A stretch of DNA of 64,000 nt from Phytophthora quininea (GCA_011947345.1 JAAVTG010000107.1:121880-185879); one strand, 5' to 3'; counted from the stretch's first letter, positions 39,689 to 51,792 are shown. Numbers and translations are program-made. The notes: generated by a model not told the origin, from the sequence alone.

Positions 39689-41286
39689 ACAGGCTACGAC
39701 GTTTTGATGTTACACACAAGGTTTTCTCTTGAGTATGGGAAGATGATAAAACCTTGTTCGACAAAAGTTGTTACACAAAATATATTGACCAATCATCGAT
39801 AAGCCTGCCTTCTCCCAAACCGACAAGATGGTCGTGGTGCTGATCGAGTCCCAAGCACTTATCACCCCCGTTGCGATCTCCTTTCTTTTGTGAGCTGCTG
39901 GCAAATTCATCCGTGCTAAAAGGCGTTCTCGTAGAGGTAGACTAGGATTGCTCTGCATGGCCTCAATTTCGGCTTTTAATGCCAGCGTGCGTAGTCGTTC
40001 CTTGAATGGGCCCATGATGCCGACATCTAACGGTTGCAGCACGGATGTCGTATACTTGGGCAGCGGGACAACCTCCGTGCCGTATTCTGCCAGTGCTGCT
40101 ACTGAATCGTCGGAAGCGTGGCATTTTAAATTGTCCAGGTAGAGAGCCAAAGCACCAGGGTATTCTTCAGCAATGAAATCGCCCCAAAACCGTTCCATAA
40201 ATGCCTTATACCATGTAGCCTTGTCCATCCACGCCTTTGCCTGCACGGCATTCACAGCGCCAGAAGGCAACGTCTTACACTCCTTTTCCACGCTACCTCC
40301 GGGGTCGCCTTAAAAATAATGAGGGGCCGAAGTTTTTGTCCGCTGGCTGGCACGACTAGCAGCACGGTGACACGGTAGGAGTGGCTGCGTCCGCAAACTT
40401 TAGCCGATTTCTTACGTCTTTTCTCAGTGATGATGAGACCAGCGATGTCATCAAAATATACGCCGGTCTCGTCGGCGTTAAATATAGCACCAGGGGGTAT
40501 GCGGCTCGAACGGCAGCGCCGGTTTCAGCAGCAAAAAGCTGCTGCTGCTTGCTTAACTGCTCGGATGACAAAATGCTTTTCGTCGGACGGCGGAAGGAGA
40601 AACCATAGCGAGCTACCAAACGCAGCACAAGCCGCTGCAAGCTGTAAAACTGTCTTGTTGATAGATATTTTGCAGTCCACTTACCAAAATCCTCGCGTAA
40701 AAATGCAATTACATGGCTAGTTTTCCAGCGGAAATCTGCACGGCGCATCTTTTTCACCCACTGGATAACGGCTTCGCTATCCGGAAAAGATTCACCTCGC
40801 CCTTGGCCTCCTAGCGTCACCTTGCTTTTCTTGTTCTCAGCTTCACAGGCCGCTTGGAGTTTCACTCGCTGCTTCTTCCAGAAATGTATGCTCTGTGAAT
40901 GGGTCACGTTGTTGTCTCGCGCGATGGATACAACACTATCACCGCGTGCTAGTTGACGCACAACATCCAGTTTGAACGTGTTCGTGTACACGCGACGTCG
41001 CCCGCCGGTTTTTAGCCGTGTCACTTGAGGATCAGGCCCGGATTCGGACTTGTTCTCGTCGCTGGAAGGCAGGCAGAGCAGCTGTCATCTTCAATGTGCC
41101 AGGCAAGCAAACGAGCAGCGAAGTCTTCCTCCATTGCTGTCGGGTTCAGGAATGGCAGCAGCTCGCCATCCATTTGACTTGCGTGGTGATTGGCTAAAAG
41201 TTATGTATGTTTTCAGCTTTGAGGTTAATCGATGAACCTCGCGTGTAACACCTTTTCGTCTGTAACATCTATCTGTCGTAGCCTGT
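39689..41286 (-). mobile_element. pogo-like DNA transposon (1.6 kb)
   Basis: The ends are inverted repeats: ACAGGCTACGAC at 39689-39700 and its complement at 41275-41286. A looser GATGTTACA block follows in both. The interior encodes a pogo-superfamily transposase on the minus strand. I see no clear target duplication. Confidence 0.75.
39710..41134 (-). pseudogene. pogo/Tigger-like transposase, frame-broken
   Basis: The probable start is the ATG at 41134 (MEEDFAARLLAWHIEDD). An N-terminal HTH follows (YTNTFKLDVVRQLARGDSVV, SIARDNNVTHSQSIHFWKK), then a second DNA-binding block (WVKKMRRADFRWKTSHVIAF). The DDE nuclease has NADETGVYFDDIAGL (first Asp; in a shifted frame near 40470), ALYLDNLKCH (second Asp) and the C-terminal STTTILSVWEKAGL typical of the DDE_1 family. 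Frame changes lie near 41070, at a G5 run (40493-40497) and at 40299-40304. The two latter look like one-base losses in G/C runs, so the element may be less decayed than it seems. Confidence 0.8.
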
Positions 41287-41299
41287 ATGTTCATCTAAG

Positions 41300-41870
41300 G
41301 CCATTTGGAGTCGTTAGCCAACAGAGCTAAATGACACCAATATAACTCACTGAAAAACAAACAAACTGTATGTTCATCAATCATCATTCAACGGAGCTAG
41401 GAATTGACGACAATTTTTTTATCTCTGTTATGGAGAAGTTAGGATTGGGCCAAGTCACGTTTGGATTCCACGAACCTAAACAGTACGACCAAGTACAATA
41501 CGATTGTAGATAGCAAACGGTTTATCCGACTGGTTAGCCAACTTATATTTCCTTCTTACAACCGTATGATATTTGATTTATTATTGATCAGTCATTCACA
41601 CATGCTGAGTCTCCAGTTTTCAAGTTCACACCAAGAGTCCTAGACTTGTGACCTTCTTGATAAAGAAAAGAAAACTGTTCAGCGGCAAAAATATAAACTA
41701 GAGCAGATAGGCGTAGAAGCAAATAGTGTAGTGGTCGACGACCAGCACCAACTTCCTCACTTACGAATTTACTCGACAAACAACTTTAGTAGTAGAATAG
41801 AATTTGATTACCTAGTTATGTCGAATTCTCGTAAGTGACTAAACTATAAGGAAGCACATCGAGGTCGGCC
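41300..41870. other. No gene recognised; possible 3' UTR of the LINE
   Basis: AT-rich DNA with short frames only. It follows the LINE ORF2 stop on the minus strand, so part may be LINE 3' UTR. Confidence 0.35.
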
Positions 41871-41876
41871 AGCGGC

Positions 41877-44800
41877 TCATTCACGTGGAATCCAGACGCG
41901 GTTGTTTCCCGATAATCGCTCATCATGTGCAGCAGGTTCGTTAAATTCCAGCCTGTGTAAGGCTTGAGCGAGTTCCGACTTGTGTATCCGGATATCTTTT
42001 GAGTGATCATACATGAGTTGGCAATGGGTCTTGAATGAGTTCTTCACTCCATCCCATCCACTTGTATATCTCGGAAAACAATATCGTTTCGGAGGCGCCA
42101 GATAGCATGGAATACAATCGCTGTGTGGACTTGCCACAACAGCAATAGTATTTTCCATTGCGATCTCCATGATCTCCTGGCATCGTTTGATTCCGGAAAT
42201 AAGAGAAGCGGCCCCACAAAAGCTTTACGCGATGGGGACCTTATGAACTGCCACATTGCCCCGAGGCCTCGACAGGCATAGAAGCAATGTTCCGTCGTTT
42301 CAATGGCATTGAACGATGGCCGAACACAATTTTGAATGGTAGGATTTAATTCTACCAGAAAGACAAGGCGCGATCCCATGGTAAGTCCTCCAAAAAAACC
42401 GGAATATAACATCGTGAACGACAGGAAGCATGCAGCGGCGCAACCAGACCAGTCTCGATAGACCTGCGTGGATGTCCCTCTGCGGGCATCCCACACTCAG
42501 CAAAGGATGGCGTTCTAACGGTGGTATCTGTAGCATAATATCATTCCAGTGGTGGGTCCGCAGGCTTGGGAAGAAGCAGATTCTTCTCTCACCCGCTGCT
42601 ATTCCATCAAGAGGAATCCCAGAGCAGGGTGGGGTCGGCGGGGCTGTTACACCTGCTAGCTCTCCTGAAGAGGGACTCGGAAGCACGCGGCGGAAGACTT
42701 CGTTGAGTTGTCGGTACAGCAGAAATATGTCTTGGTAACGTATCTTGTTTCCAAGCTCACTTCCCAATTCCACACAAATTCCTTCGAAAAATGCAGTAGA
42801 TGACGGCCAGCGGTGTTCGCTATTCAGGAAGTCGTTCAAACAGAATTTGTTCATTCCCGTAAGCAGTCGGCACAACCGCCGAAATTTGATGGTGCCATAT
42901 TTTATCGGTTGCGTTACCGCGAGACCTTCCCTGACAGTCCAGACTTGAAACTCTTTGGATCTGTTCCACCATATTGGACTAAAGAGAGCGTATTGCAGGG
43001 ACTGCATTCGTTTTATGTGTAACGCGCTCCTTCTTGGCCAATTTAAACACTTCCAGGCGCGCATAACTTGGCACCACCATAATGGCAGCCTTGTTTGTCT
43101 CCAGGCAGGAGGTGAAGGGAGTTCTTGAAACAAAAATCACTTGACCACCGACGGAAAAATTGTCCATAACGTGCGCTCAGCATCTCGACCAGTGGGTAGT
43201 ACCAGAGTTCGTCACGGTGATTTTCATGACTACAAATTGCCTGAATAATTTGCTGCAGAAGTGAAAACTTCTGCCGACGGATAACCATTGCAATGTCTGG
43301 GATATCGATGCCGTCTTGTTCTCTTAGTCGGATTCCTAGTCCCTTCAGAATTGTACTGATTTCTCCTGGGCTAATCCTGTTGTAGATAACAAATCGGTTC
43401 ACCATTGTTTGCCACCGTCTCACCAATCGAAGCGGGATTGACACTGTCGTAGTAAAATACCAGATCAAGGACAAAATCACAGTATGAACTATCGGTCGGC
43501 GTCCTAGTAGCGTTTGCGCCCTTCCCCTCCAGAGACTAAGACTTTTTCACTCTTTTTGTCCGTTGTTCAGCCAGCATCGTTGATGTATCAAAATTGCCAA
43601 ACGGAAGTTCCAGGTATCGAACTGTTTCGCCTCGTTGCACTGTTCTAAGCGGGTCGATCTGTGGATCTTTTCGCCTGTTGTTGAGACTCATAATTACACT
43701 CTTGGATTCGTTCAGCTTAGCTCAGGAGCCTTCACAGTAGCGTTGGACCTGTTGAAGCTGTGCTTGTAGCTGCCTCTCACCGCGCGAAAACAAAACTGTG
43801 TCGTCCGCGAAGAAGGCATCCGTTATCGGTTGACCATCTATTGGGATTCCCAGATCTCCACGAGAACGCAAAATATTCCCCAGGGGTTCTAACGACAGTG
43901 CAAACAGAAAGGGGACAATGGATCCCCTTGCTTCACTCCTCTTGTCGGTTGCAATGGGTCCTGTGCCCAGCCGTTAATCATTAAAGAGCACTTGGAATCG
44001 AAATACAGCAAGTGTATCCACGACAGGAAATGCGGTCCAAAGCCTTGACGCTTCAACACCTTGAATAGGTATGGGCGGTTGACTCTATCATAGGCTTTAG
44101 CAAAATCCAAGAAGGTCGCCAATCCTTCTTGGTTTCGTGAGGAAATTAAATGCTGCATATCTCGTACTAGCATCGATTGTTGATGAATTGATCTTCCTGG
44201 AATGAATCCTTTTGATCATGATGGACCAAGCTAGATATCCATGGCCGTAGGCGATTAGCGGGGCTTTCGACAATATTTTCACCGCTACTGGCATAAGAGT
44301 TATTGGCCGAAAGTTTCCAGGTTCCGGTCGGTCTCCTTTTTGAACAGCAGGCACACAGACGAGTGGCGTTGGTGGGATAGTAGAATTCCACGACGCAGTT
44401 GATATCGGAAGACTTCGATCAGGATCTCGCCAAATAACTTTGGTTCCACTAATAAAATGCTACCGTAAACCCATCCGGGCCAGGCGCCGAATGATGCCGC
44501 ATTTTAGTGATGGCTGATGCAAATTCGTCGATTGTAAAGTCTTTGTCGAGGGAATATGCTGCGTCTTGAGTGAGTTTCCTGTCGATGCTGTCTAAGAGCT
44601 GTTGTTGAGAGTTCATGTCCACGTCTGCTTCATCAGTCCTATAATGTGGGTCTCCAAATATTTTACCCCAGTGCTCCTGATATTCGCCGCAAATTTCAGC
44701 CGGATCATTTGATATTGTCCCGTCCTGCTTTTTCACAGATTAAAAGGAGTGCTGTGAAGCTCGAATCGCGGTGGTCGCAAGAAAAACTTAGTGCTTTTCT

Positions 44801-45954
44801 CAGCCTCGGTAACAGTATGTTCGAAACCTGCTTTCTTTCCAAACGCTTCGCAAGCATCTCTACACTCGTCGTATCGCTGTTTGGCAAAGTAATAATTGAT
44901 TTCATCATCGTCAGTAGAGTTTTCTCTTGCTATGGCAGCTACACATGGTTCAAGTTGCTCTCGGGCTCGTATGAGATCAGAGTTAGTCGCTGTTCGTAGG
45001 GTGCGTTGGCAGCGTTTAAGGAAGAGCTTCATTTTTGCTTCCAGGTCTTCCAAACGATCCCAGGATTGTTCGAGACTCTTAACTCGGGCAGCAATGCCTT
45101 TGCTTCTTCGATGATGTCCTCCCGTAGTTCTGGTATGTCAAGTAACCAGTCAGGTAGTCTCCAGAACCCTTTTCCAGTTGGGTGGTGCCACGAAGTGAGG
45201 TCTACAAAATCTGCTTGATGGTTGCCACCAAATTCCCATGCAGCGTACCCAGAGTTGTGATAGTACGCCGAGAGTAGTGACTCCGAGAGGAAAATGTAGT
45301 CGATTCGATTTTGTCTGAACCGCGGGTCTGAATAAACTCGTTCATGAGGGTGGTGAAGTCGCCAGGCATCCAGCACATTTAACTGAGCCAGCCATCCGCT
45401 GAGTGCATTACGGCTTGCATCTGGGCGAGGATGAGACGATATAGCATCCAGCTCGGGGTCCATCGTCAAATTAAAATCTCCACAAACGATATGGATTGCA
45501 TTTGGCTCGAAATCCACATTCAAGCTTGCGAACAAAGACTTTCTCGATGCGGCATCATTTGGTGCGTATACATTATGCACGTAGAGGGTCGAGTTGTTCC
45601 ACGGCATTTTTACTAACAGGTACCGATTTGGTATTGTTGCCACTTCAACAATTTCTGCTTCGTTCACACCGAGACATGACCCGTGAATAATTGTCGACAT
45701 ACCACCAGCCCGAGGGTATTCCGTGTGCTGACACTCTCCATTTTGTCCGAAAAAACACGCCCACCAAAACATTGGTGAGTCAAATATGAAAATCGCTGCG
45801 CGTGATGCTTGTCACGAAAGCGTGTTTCTTGTATACACGAAATATAAAAGTGCTTGAGGTGCTTCGAAATCAACAAATGTCCTCCATTTTTGACTCCGCG
45901 CACATTCCATGACAGTATTTTACACGATTGGCCTATATCTAAGCCTTCCACCAT
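41877..45954 (-). pseudogene. LINE ORF2: endonuclease, reverse transcriptase, C-terminal zinc motif
   Basis: The endonuclease starts CKILSWNVRGVKNGGH and CIQETRFRDKHH. It continues, after a shift, VCGDFNLTMDPELD, NRIDYIFLSESLLS and GGNHQADFVDL. The reverse transcriptase has MRHHSAPGPDGFTVAFY, GDRPEPGNFRPITLMPVAVK, ATFLDFAKAYDRVNRPYLF, GVKQGDPLSPF and the catalytic FADD near 43800. The C-terminus has TEHCFYACRGLGAMW (zf-RVT-like) and IVFHAIWRLRNDIVF, then KNSFKTHCQLMYDHSK. Those last blocks are homologous to the short elements at 14, 16 and 62 kb. There are at least seven frame changes. Confidence 0.85.
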
Positions 45955-48010
45955 TAGTTGTGCTCTCCCTCCTACTGGGGGTGGTTAGAAGAATCGACAC
46001 GGAAATTTCTGGAATGCCAGGTAGAGAAACATCATTTCCACGCAATTGGTCCAATTCAGCAAGAATTCCGCTTGATGGAGAAGCAACACGGATAGCGTTA
46101 AGAATTTGGCGTCCTGAAGGGGAGCAGAGCACGACCAACAGCGTTGTGTCCGACAACAGATTGACGGTAGCGTGAGGAAGACCAGGATCTCTGACTTCTA
46201 TCAAATATTTGAGCCAGTCGTGATCTTCGTAAATGAACAGGCATAAGCTGATGACAAGCATATCAAAAGTACTGATGCAGCGTAGAATTTTCCACTGATC
46301 TTGTTCAGCGCCAGATAGCTTGCTGAAGACGGATGCTATGTATTCCACATAGCTGGTTCGACTATTGCCGATCGGCACTCCCAGTTCGTGCATCCTTTCG
46401 TAAACGACTTGGCGGTGTCATTTTCAGCTTGGGCTGCAAGAATACGGTTCCACATGTGAATATCTGCCTATTCACGTATGCGTTTCCCACCATCAACTAA
46501 ATCGTGACAAAATGCCATGGTCCACGCTAGTGGTAGCGACAGCATGGACTCAATGATCTTGTCCATATTCTTGGAGTTACGCAGGTGATCAGACACTGGG
46601 CGCAGGCGTTGAAGATTCATCACTACTTGGTCCGGATGTACCATTCTTTTAGCTTCTTGCTCAGAAACTAGGAGCGCTTCTTCAATGACGCGGTCTTCGT
46701 CTCGAGACGTGTTGACATTGCGCTTTTTAGTTGGCTGCGATTCATCATATGATGCTGTTTCCTCCTTGCGAGCGAGATGGGGCACAACAAGGATTCCCGG
46801 CATCATATCTTCTGGGACGGACGGCCTGATCGCTTCGAAGGCGTACTCCAGCTTATCCAATAGGTCGTAAGGGTTTGCGTCGCCGAATGACCCCCAGTTC
46901 GCTTGAAACCCGTCTCCAAATGACTGGTCATCTCTTCATCGCTGTCATTTGACTCGGGTGGCTCTGCCAAGCTTGGATCATTCACCTCTAAACCGGTTTG
47001 CGCCTCTTGGGGGCCATGATTCCCTTTGAGGTTACTTACAGCTGAGGTGTTGGACATTCCACTAGACTCACCTATATCCGAGTCCGACATGCTCACCGAA
47101 TCCTCCTCAAAGGTAGGAGGATCTATTGTCGTTTTTTCTTCGTCGTTCAATCTGCGGCAATCTGCACTCACCACTTCTGCAGCAGAAGATGTATTGCTGC
47201 CGTTGAGCGGAGTTTCCAGCTCTTCTCCAAGCGGTAGCACCACAGCATACCAGGATTGGCGATACATTGTTGCGCGGACTGGAGGAGGAGAAACGTGGTT
47301 CCCACGCGCCACGTACATGTTTCCTCCGAATACGAGTTGATGCGTAACGTAACCGTGAACCTTTAAAAGGCTCGGAGCGTCTTCACTCCCGAAGTAGAAC
47401 CTCCATGTCGGGGTGGCAACTTCAGTCTCCATATTCACATCCCGCGGAGTAAGGAAGAACGGTCTTGCTCCCAACGCACATAGCGCCAAGAACAGCATAT
47501 TCGCTTCCTCTGAGAAGTGGATACCAGCAACATCCAAGTAAAACTTCGACATAAAGCTCGATTGGCGTTTAATAGTAAAACGCATTCCCATCAGATCTAC
47601 CTCTTGGCCGACTAATTTGTCTGCAATTTTAGTAGTTCGCACACGGACGAGAACACCTCCAGATGAAATCTTCTCTACCATCACCACTCCGTGTTGCGAC
47701 AGAGTCTCCTTCACAACAGCGTTGTGGTTGTCCTTCAGGAAGGACTTTAAAATCACGGGGACTGCAGTGGATGCGCAGAACGTTCCTGTCTCGATGACGA
47801 CCGCATGGCGCGCCACCGGGGGCGTAAAGGGCCTTTCAGCCGTCACGACCGAGAAATACTCCTGGGGGACGCATCGTTTCGTTCATAAAGCTCAGTTAGT
47901 CTCTCAGCTGCTTCATCAGACACTCGTGGTTCTACGAGCACTGTTGTTGCGGAACGGCGCAGGCGCGAGTACTCTTGCGCTCGCAGGTGATCCGCTATTG
48001 ACAACGCCAT
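45920..48010 (-). pseudogene. LINE ORF1 (putative nucleic-acid-binding protein)
   Basis: The ATG at 48010 starts MALSIADHLRAQEYSRLRRS. After a G/C-run frame change at 47864-47868 it continues VVTAERPFTPPVARHAVVIE, VLVRVRTTKIADKLVGQEVD and FYLDVAGIHFSEEANMLFL. An acidic Ser-rich linker follows, then shifted frames with YAFEAIRPSVPEDMMPGILV and VMNLQRLRPVSDHLRNSKNM. The position upstream of endonuclease identifies it as ORF1. I see no CCHC knuckle. Confidence 0.65.
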
Positions 48011-48129
48011 GGACACCTTTACGCTTCTCCGAGGGAGGGGTTAGGGTTCGATCAGTTCAGAAGCCTTCCAAACGAAAAATCAGGCAAACAACTTTAGGAA
48101 GTGCCAGATTCCTTAGCACGGTGCTCTAG

Positions 48130-48430
48130 TTTTCTTAACCGGAACACGTTACTGGCAGCACTAATGTTGGATGTGCTCGTGCTCGTTAAGCCGGGAGTGG
48201 GTGTGGGGACGCTGTTGGAGGAATGGAGGAAGGTGACTCTCTGTCATCGCGACATGGATACTCAGTTCAGTCGGCGAGATTGTTGACACAGGAGTCGGTG
48301 GTTTTGGCATCTCGGAGGACACGCTACGGAATGCTTCGCGCATCTTGCTGATGATAGCAGGAGAAGTAAATGGTCGTCGCTGGGGAGAAGTTGCTGGGGC
48401 AACAGCTCATCACACAGGCTTCCGTTATAT
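48130..48430. other. No gene recognised
   Basis: Only short overlapping frames; may include LINE 5' UTR. Confidence 0.35.
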
Positions 48431-48477
48431 CCCCCAACCATAAGAACAACCAGGAAGCAAGTTAAGCATCTGAATCA
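48431..48477 (+). repeat. SINE fragment
   Basis: The stretch CCCCCAACCATAAGAACAAC and the bases following match 35474-35520 of the SINE with a few mismatches. Both the tRNA-related head and the tail are absent. 48480-48860 next to it holds no gene. Confidence 0.7.
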
Positions 48478-48867
48478 CCCCCCACACACACAGAGGCTTC
48501 TGTCTACTTTCAGTGGGACTCGTCGAGAAACCGGGTCGTCAGCATCAGATACCGGTCCGGCATGCTGACCAGGCATCGGACAATATCCATTGTATATGGA
48601 TGAATATCGTTAAATCTCCGACCGTACTAGAACTCACTATCAAAGCTATTGACCAATCAGAGTGTTGCATCCGAGTTTAACGAATCATATCGATATCCAC
48701 CTCCCTTTTGGCCAATCACAGGGCAGGTACGCTTGTAATGGCTGTCCAGCCGCAGCTCCAACATATCGGGTCGGAGGCCCCCCTCTGTTATTGATATGTC
48801 CATACAAATGCCAACTCATTCACATATTTCCTGAATAACACGAAAACTCCGACCTCTCCGACCCAAG

Positions 48868-50911
48868 ATGAGCCTGCGCGACCTCGCACCAATTAGCACG
48901 AAACGCGCGCGAGAGCGCAGCGCGCTCGTTCAAGAAGTTCCTAGCTGATGAAGGTGTCACCTGGGAGTATCTCGCCGTGTGCATGGCGCGCGAGAATGCC
49001 CTGCTTGTCCTGGAAGCGGTGGTGGACAAGTTCGGCATGTATCTGGCCTTCAAGGAAGGACGCAAGGGTCAGCTCTTGGCCAGGCACTCGGTCATGCAGT
49101 ACTACCGACAGGCCAAGAACTGGCTGCTGGACCAGTTCTCCCAGATTCGCCAAGCTACAGACAAGGCGCTGCTCAAGAAGGGCCAAGTGCTGGAGCGCTA
49201 CTGCATGAAGAGAGAGTCTGGGACCTTCGTCAACAAGGCCCCAGCGTGTACCAAGAAGTCGCTCAAGATGATGGTCATGCACCTGTATTCAACTGCTTCC
49301 ACGGCTTCTGACTACCAAGACGCCGCGCTGCTGTGCTTGCTGTGTTTCCTGTTCGGACGAGCGTCTGACCTCACGCTGCTTCGCAAGGTGAATCTCTCCA
49401 TCGGCGCCGGGAATATTTTCTTCGTCCGCTTCATCCGCATCAAGACTTCGGAAGAGCAAGGGCTCTCACTCTTCCCCGATGACGACTTCATCACGTGCCC
49501 GCTGCTCGCCATCGCCCTTGCCCTCGCGACACAGTCTGCACCGACAGCTTCGCTCTTGAGCCAGCTTCCTGATCAGCACGCGAACGTGCAAGCCACTCTG
49601 ACTCCGACTGCGCCTCTCATCGACTTGATCGACCACCCCGAAGACGTTGCTTCACTTCAAACCTCCGAAGACGCTGCAGATGGGGAGAAGCTTACCGACG
49701 ACGCCCCCGGAATCCATAGCTACGTCAACAGAGTCTTGGGGAGAATAGCACAGAAGGCCGGTGTCACGGAACGCTTGACGTCGCACTCCTTCCGTCGTGG
49801 AAGAGCTCAGCATGCCAACGGGGCCGGAATGTGCGTGCAATTGATTTTCGACCGAGGCGCGTGGAATATGACAGCGACGAACAAGGCCTTCGCGTATGTT
49901 TTCAACACTCCAGCAGAAGGCCACAAGATTGCTCGCGTCTTGAGCAACCGCAAGCCCAGCGCAGAAGTCCCGCTGTTGTCGCTCGACGCCTTCGACTCGG
50001 ACACGCACCAGAAAATTGACTCCGTTACATCAGCGCTATTCGTCGCTTCGTCTGGGCTTGACACCGCACAGTATAACGTCAACGCACCAGTGCTCGAGAC
50101 TCTCATGGCGTACCTACTCCGCCACTACCCAGCGTTGAAGGCTCTTTCGGCTGATGGCCCTGCGATCCAGCGTCTGGAGGCTTGTGCTGTCGAGAAAGGC
50201 TTCTGTGTCAATGACTTGCTGGCTTGGTCGTCTCACCTGACCTGTGATCCAAAACCCACCGAGGAACAACATACCGGGGCCCCACAAGAAGCATCGACCG
50301 ATGTTACCAAGCACCCCGTGTTTCTCCATCAAACCGCCTTGATTGAACAATTAATTCAAGTGAACACGACACTCGACGCTCGCTTGACAGTAATGGAGAC
50401 TAAGCTCTGCAACAAACACGCACGGACACCAACACTGCAGGAAACAAGTGAGGATACAAGTAGCGACAAACAGCCATCCAAGCGACGACGTACCTCTCCA
50501 GCTTCGAGCCTCAAAGACACCTGGTTTGCGTGGTACGCTCAAGAGCCGCGAATGTGGAGCTCGACCGACGGCGCTACAAAGCACACTCGGTCCAACGCGA
50601 AGTGGCTTGTTGGCTTCATGAAAATCTTCCTGACCGACGGCTTCACGCTTGTTGAAAGCTCACCACGCTATCGAGACGATGTCCTTGGGGTCGGGGCTGC
50701 TGCCGAAGTCGCGGTGCTGGAACTTCTTCGTGGTCATGGGATCAAAGCGCGCGGTGGCAACAATGTGTTGAAGTACCTGCGGGGGCTCCACAAGTCTGGT
50801 TTGCTCAATGAACACGTCGCTCGCTTCAATCATCTACAACGAGGAGGTCACATCATGGATCCTTCACCGGGACACACGCAAAACATCATCGAGTTAGTGA
50901 TTGCAGCTTAA
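48868..50911 (+). CDS. Crypton-type tyrosine recombinase
   Basis: The long frame (644 codons from 48977; the first ATG is at 48983) encodes a tyrosine recombinase. FLFGRASDLTLLRKVNL carries the first catalytic Arg. TSHSFRRGRAQHANG is the H-x-x-R box. WNMTATNKAFAYVFNT provides the Tyr nucleophile. This set without reverse transcriptase is characteristic of Crypton DNA transposons, which move as circles by site-specific recombination. The N-terminus extends upstream (RSFKKFLADEGVTWEYLAV), and an ATG at 48868 lies in a frame shifted by one base, with the break near 48915. The C-terminal 300 residues include a basic patch (SKRRRTSP) and a conserved-looking region of unknown function. Confidence 0.85.
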
Positions 50912-51008
50912 TTTCATTATCGCACCTTCGCGGCCAGTCGTTCTTGCAGCCGCTTGCCCCTCCGAAATTGAAAGCTCATTCTGCATCTTACACCCGCAAC
51001 ACGTAGCC

Positions 51009-51543
51009 ATGCCTTCACGCAAGCCCTCGAAGAAAGCGGTCAGCTCAAGGCAGGAGTTCAAGGGCCTCTGTATCGCTGTTGGAAAGACGTTCAAGATACG
51101 TGTCAGGGATAAGGTTATTCGCCACCTTCGACTTACCTTGAACACGACTGTCGCCTCTGCAAGTCTCCTCCCCGAAGCTCTCGAGGTGATCTTCGCTGCT
51201 CTTGCCGATCGGAAGAAGCGCCGCCCCACGCTGGACGATGTGCACGAGTGGCTTGTCCCTCCCGAAGACGCTGGCGTTGACGCGGAGGCTGCAGACGACG
51301 AAGGCGCGGTCGACGCTCCAGAAGATGAGTCCCAGCAATACGTGCACAAGCCCATCAACTAGAAGCGTGAGAACCGCATCATGTGCTACCTTGTGGACTG
51401 GGAGCCGACTTGGGAGCCTCGATGCCACGTGAATCCCACCGTCGTCGCAGCCTTCGAGAAGGAGCGTTGCCTGCTTGTCCGCAAAGCGTTCATCGACGAT
51501 GAAGCTGTAGAAGACAACTCGCTCAACGCCTCGGAAGCATAGA
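51009..51543 (+). CDS. Crypton-associated chromodomain protein, with internal TAG
   Basis: The frame starts MPSRKPSKKAVSSRQEFKGL. Residues 20-80 (AVGKTFKIRVRDKVIRHLRL, LPEALEVIFAALADRKKRRP) form a helical block that may be a histone-fold-like or other DNA-associated domain; I cannot name it. An acidic linker follows, then YVHKPIN, a TAG at 51360-51362, and in the same frame NRIMCYLVDWEPTWEPRCHV and NPTVVAAFEKE. The last part is a chromodomain-like core (xYLVxWx...TWEPxxxl). The frame ends TAG at 51541-51543. The internal stop may be a mutation, an error or readthrough. Chromodomains can direct elements to particular chromatin; that use here is inference. Confidence 0.6.
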
Positions 51544-51613
51544 ATGAATCAATTATAAGAGTTAATACAGAGTGTATTACATGCTTTACAACACTAGATA
51601 CATCACACTACAC

Positions 51614-51743
51614 TGCGTTGAACACTGAGCTTGACCTCCACATGGAACAGCAAAGTTAACCTCGTCACAGAGTACACACATGAATTTGTATGCGGCATCG
51701 AACACAGAGCTTAACCTCCGAATGGGACAGCAATGTTAACCTC
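51614..51743. repeat. Two imperfect direct repeats of about 50 bp
   Basis: 51614-51663 and 51691-51743 share AACACTGAGCTTGACCTCC-like and ACAGCAAAGTTAACCTC-like blocks, with a period of about 78 bp. They directly follow the Crypton ORFs. Confidence 0.8.
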
Positions 51744-51750
51744 AACGCGC

Positions 51751-51789
51751 GCACACACACACATACACACACACACATGCACACGCACT
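51751..51789. repeat. (CA)n microsatellite
   Basis: A nearly pure CA run with a few interruptions (CATACA, CATGCA). It abuts the tRNA-like element; in the orientation of that element it is a downstream GT-rich tail. Confidence 0.95.
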
Positions 51790-51792
51790 GTA

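Larger units (their letters stand above)
41877..48010 (-). mobile_element. L1-like non-LTR retrotransposon (LINE), about 6.1 kb, decayed
   Basis: Minus-strand ORF1 is followed by ORF2 with APE endonuclease, reverse transcriptase and a zf-RVT-type tail. The order and domain set fit plant/oomycete L1-clade LINEs. Many frame changes are present. Neither end of the element is marked by a clear target duplication. Confidence 0.85.
48868..51543 (+). mobile_element. Crypton element with two ORFs
   Basis: The tyrosine recombinase gene and a chromodomain-bearing ORF lie 98 bp apart on the same strand. Crypton ends lack inverted repeats and usually duplicate only a few bases, so I cannot fix its limits. 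Two imperfect copies of a 50-bp repeat follow at 51614-51743 and may lie near the right end. Confidence 0.65.

Noticed and set aside
41877..45954. Telomerase or group II intron reverse transcriptase
   Set aside because: An APE endonuclease at the N-terminus and zf-RVT tail place it with LINEs.
51751..51789. Possible Z-DNA or telomere-like repeat
   Set aside because: It is an ordinary CA microsatellite; no TTTAGGG-type telomere repeats occur in the window.
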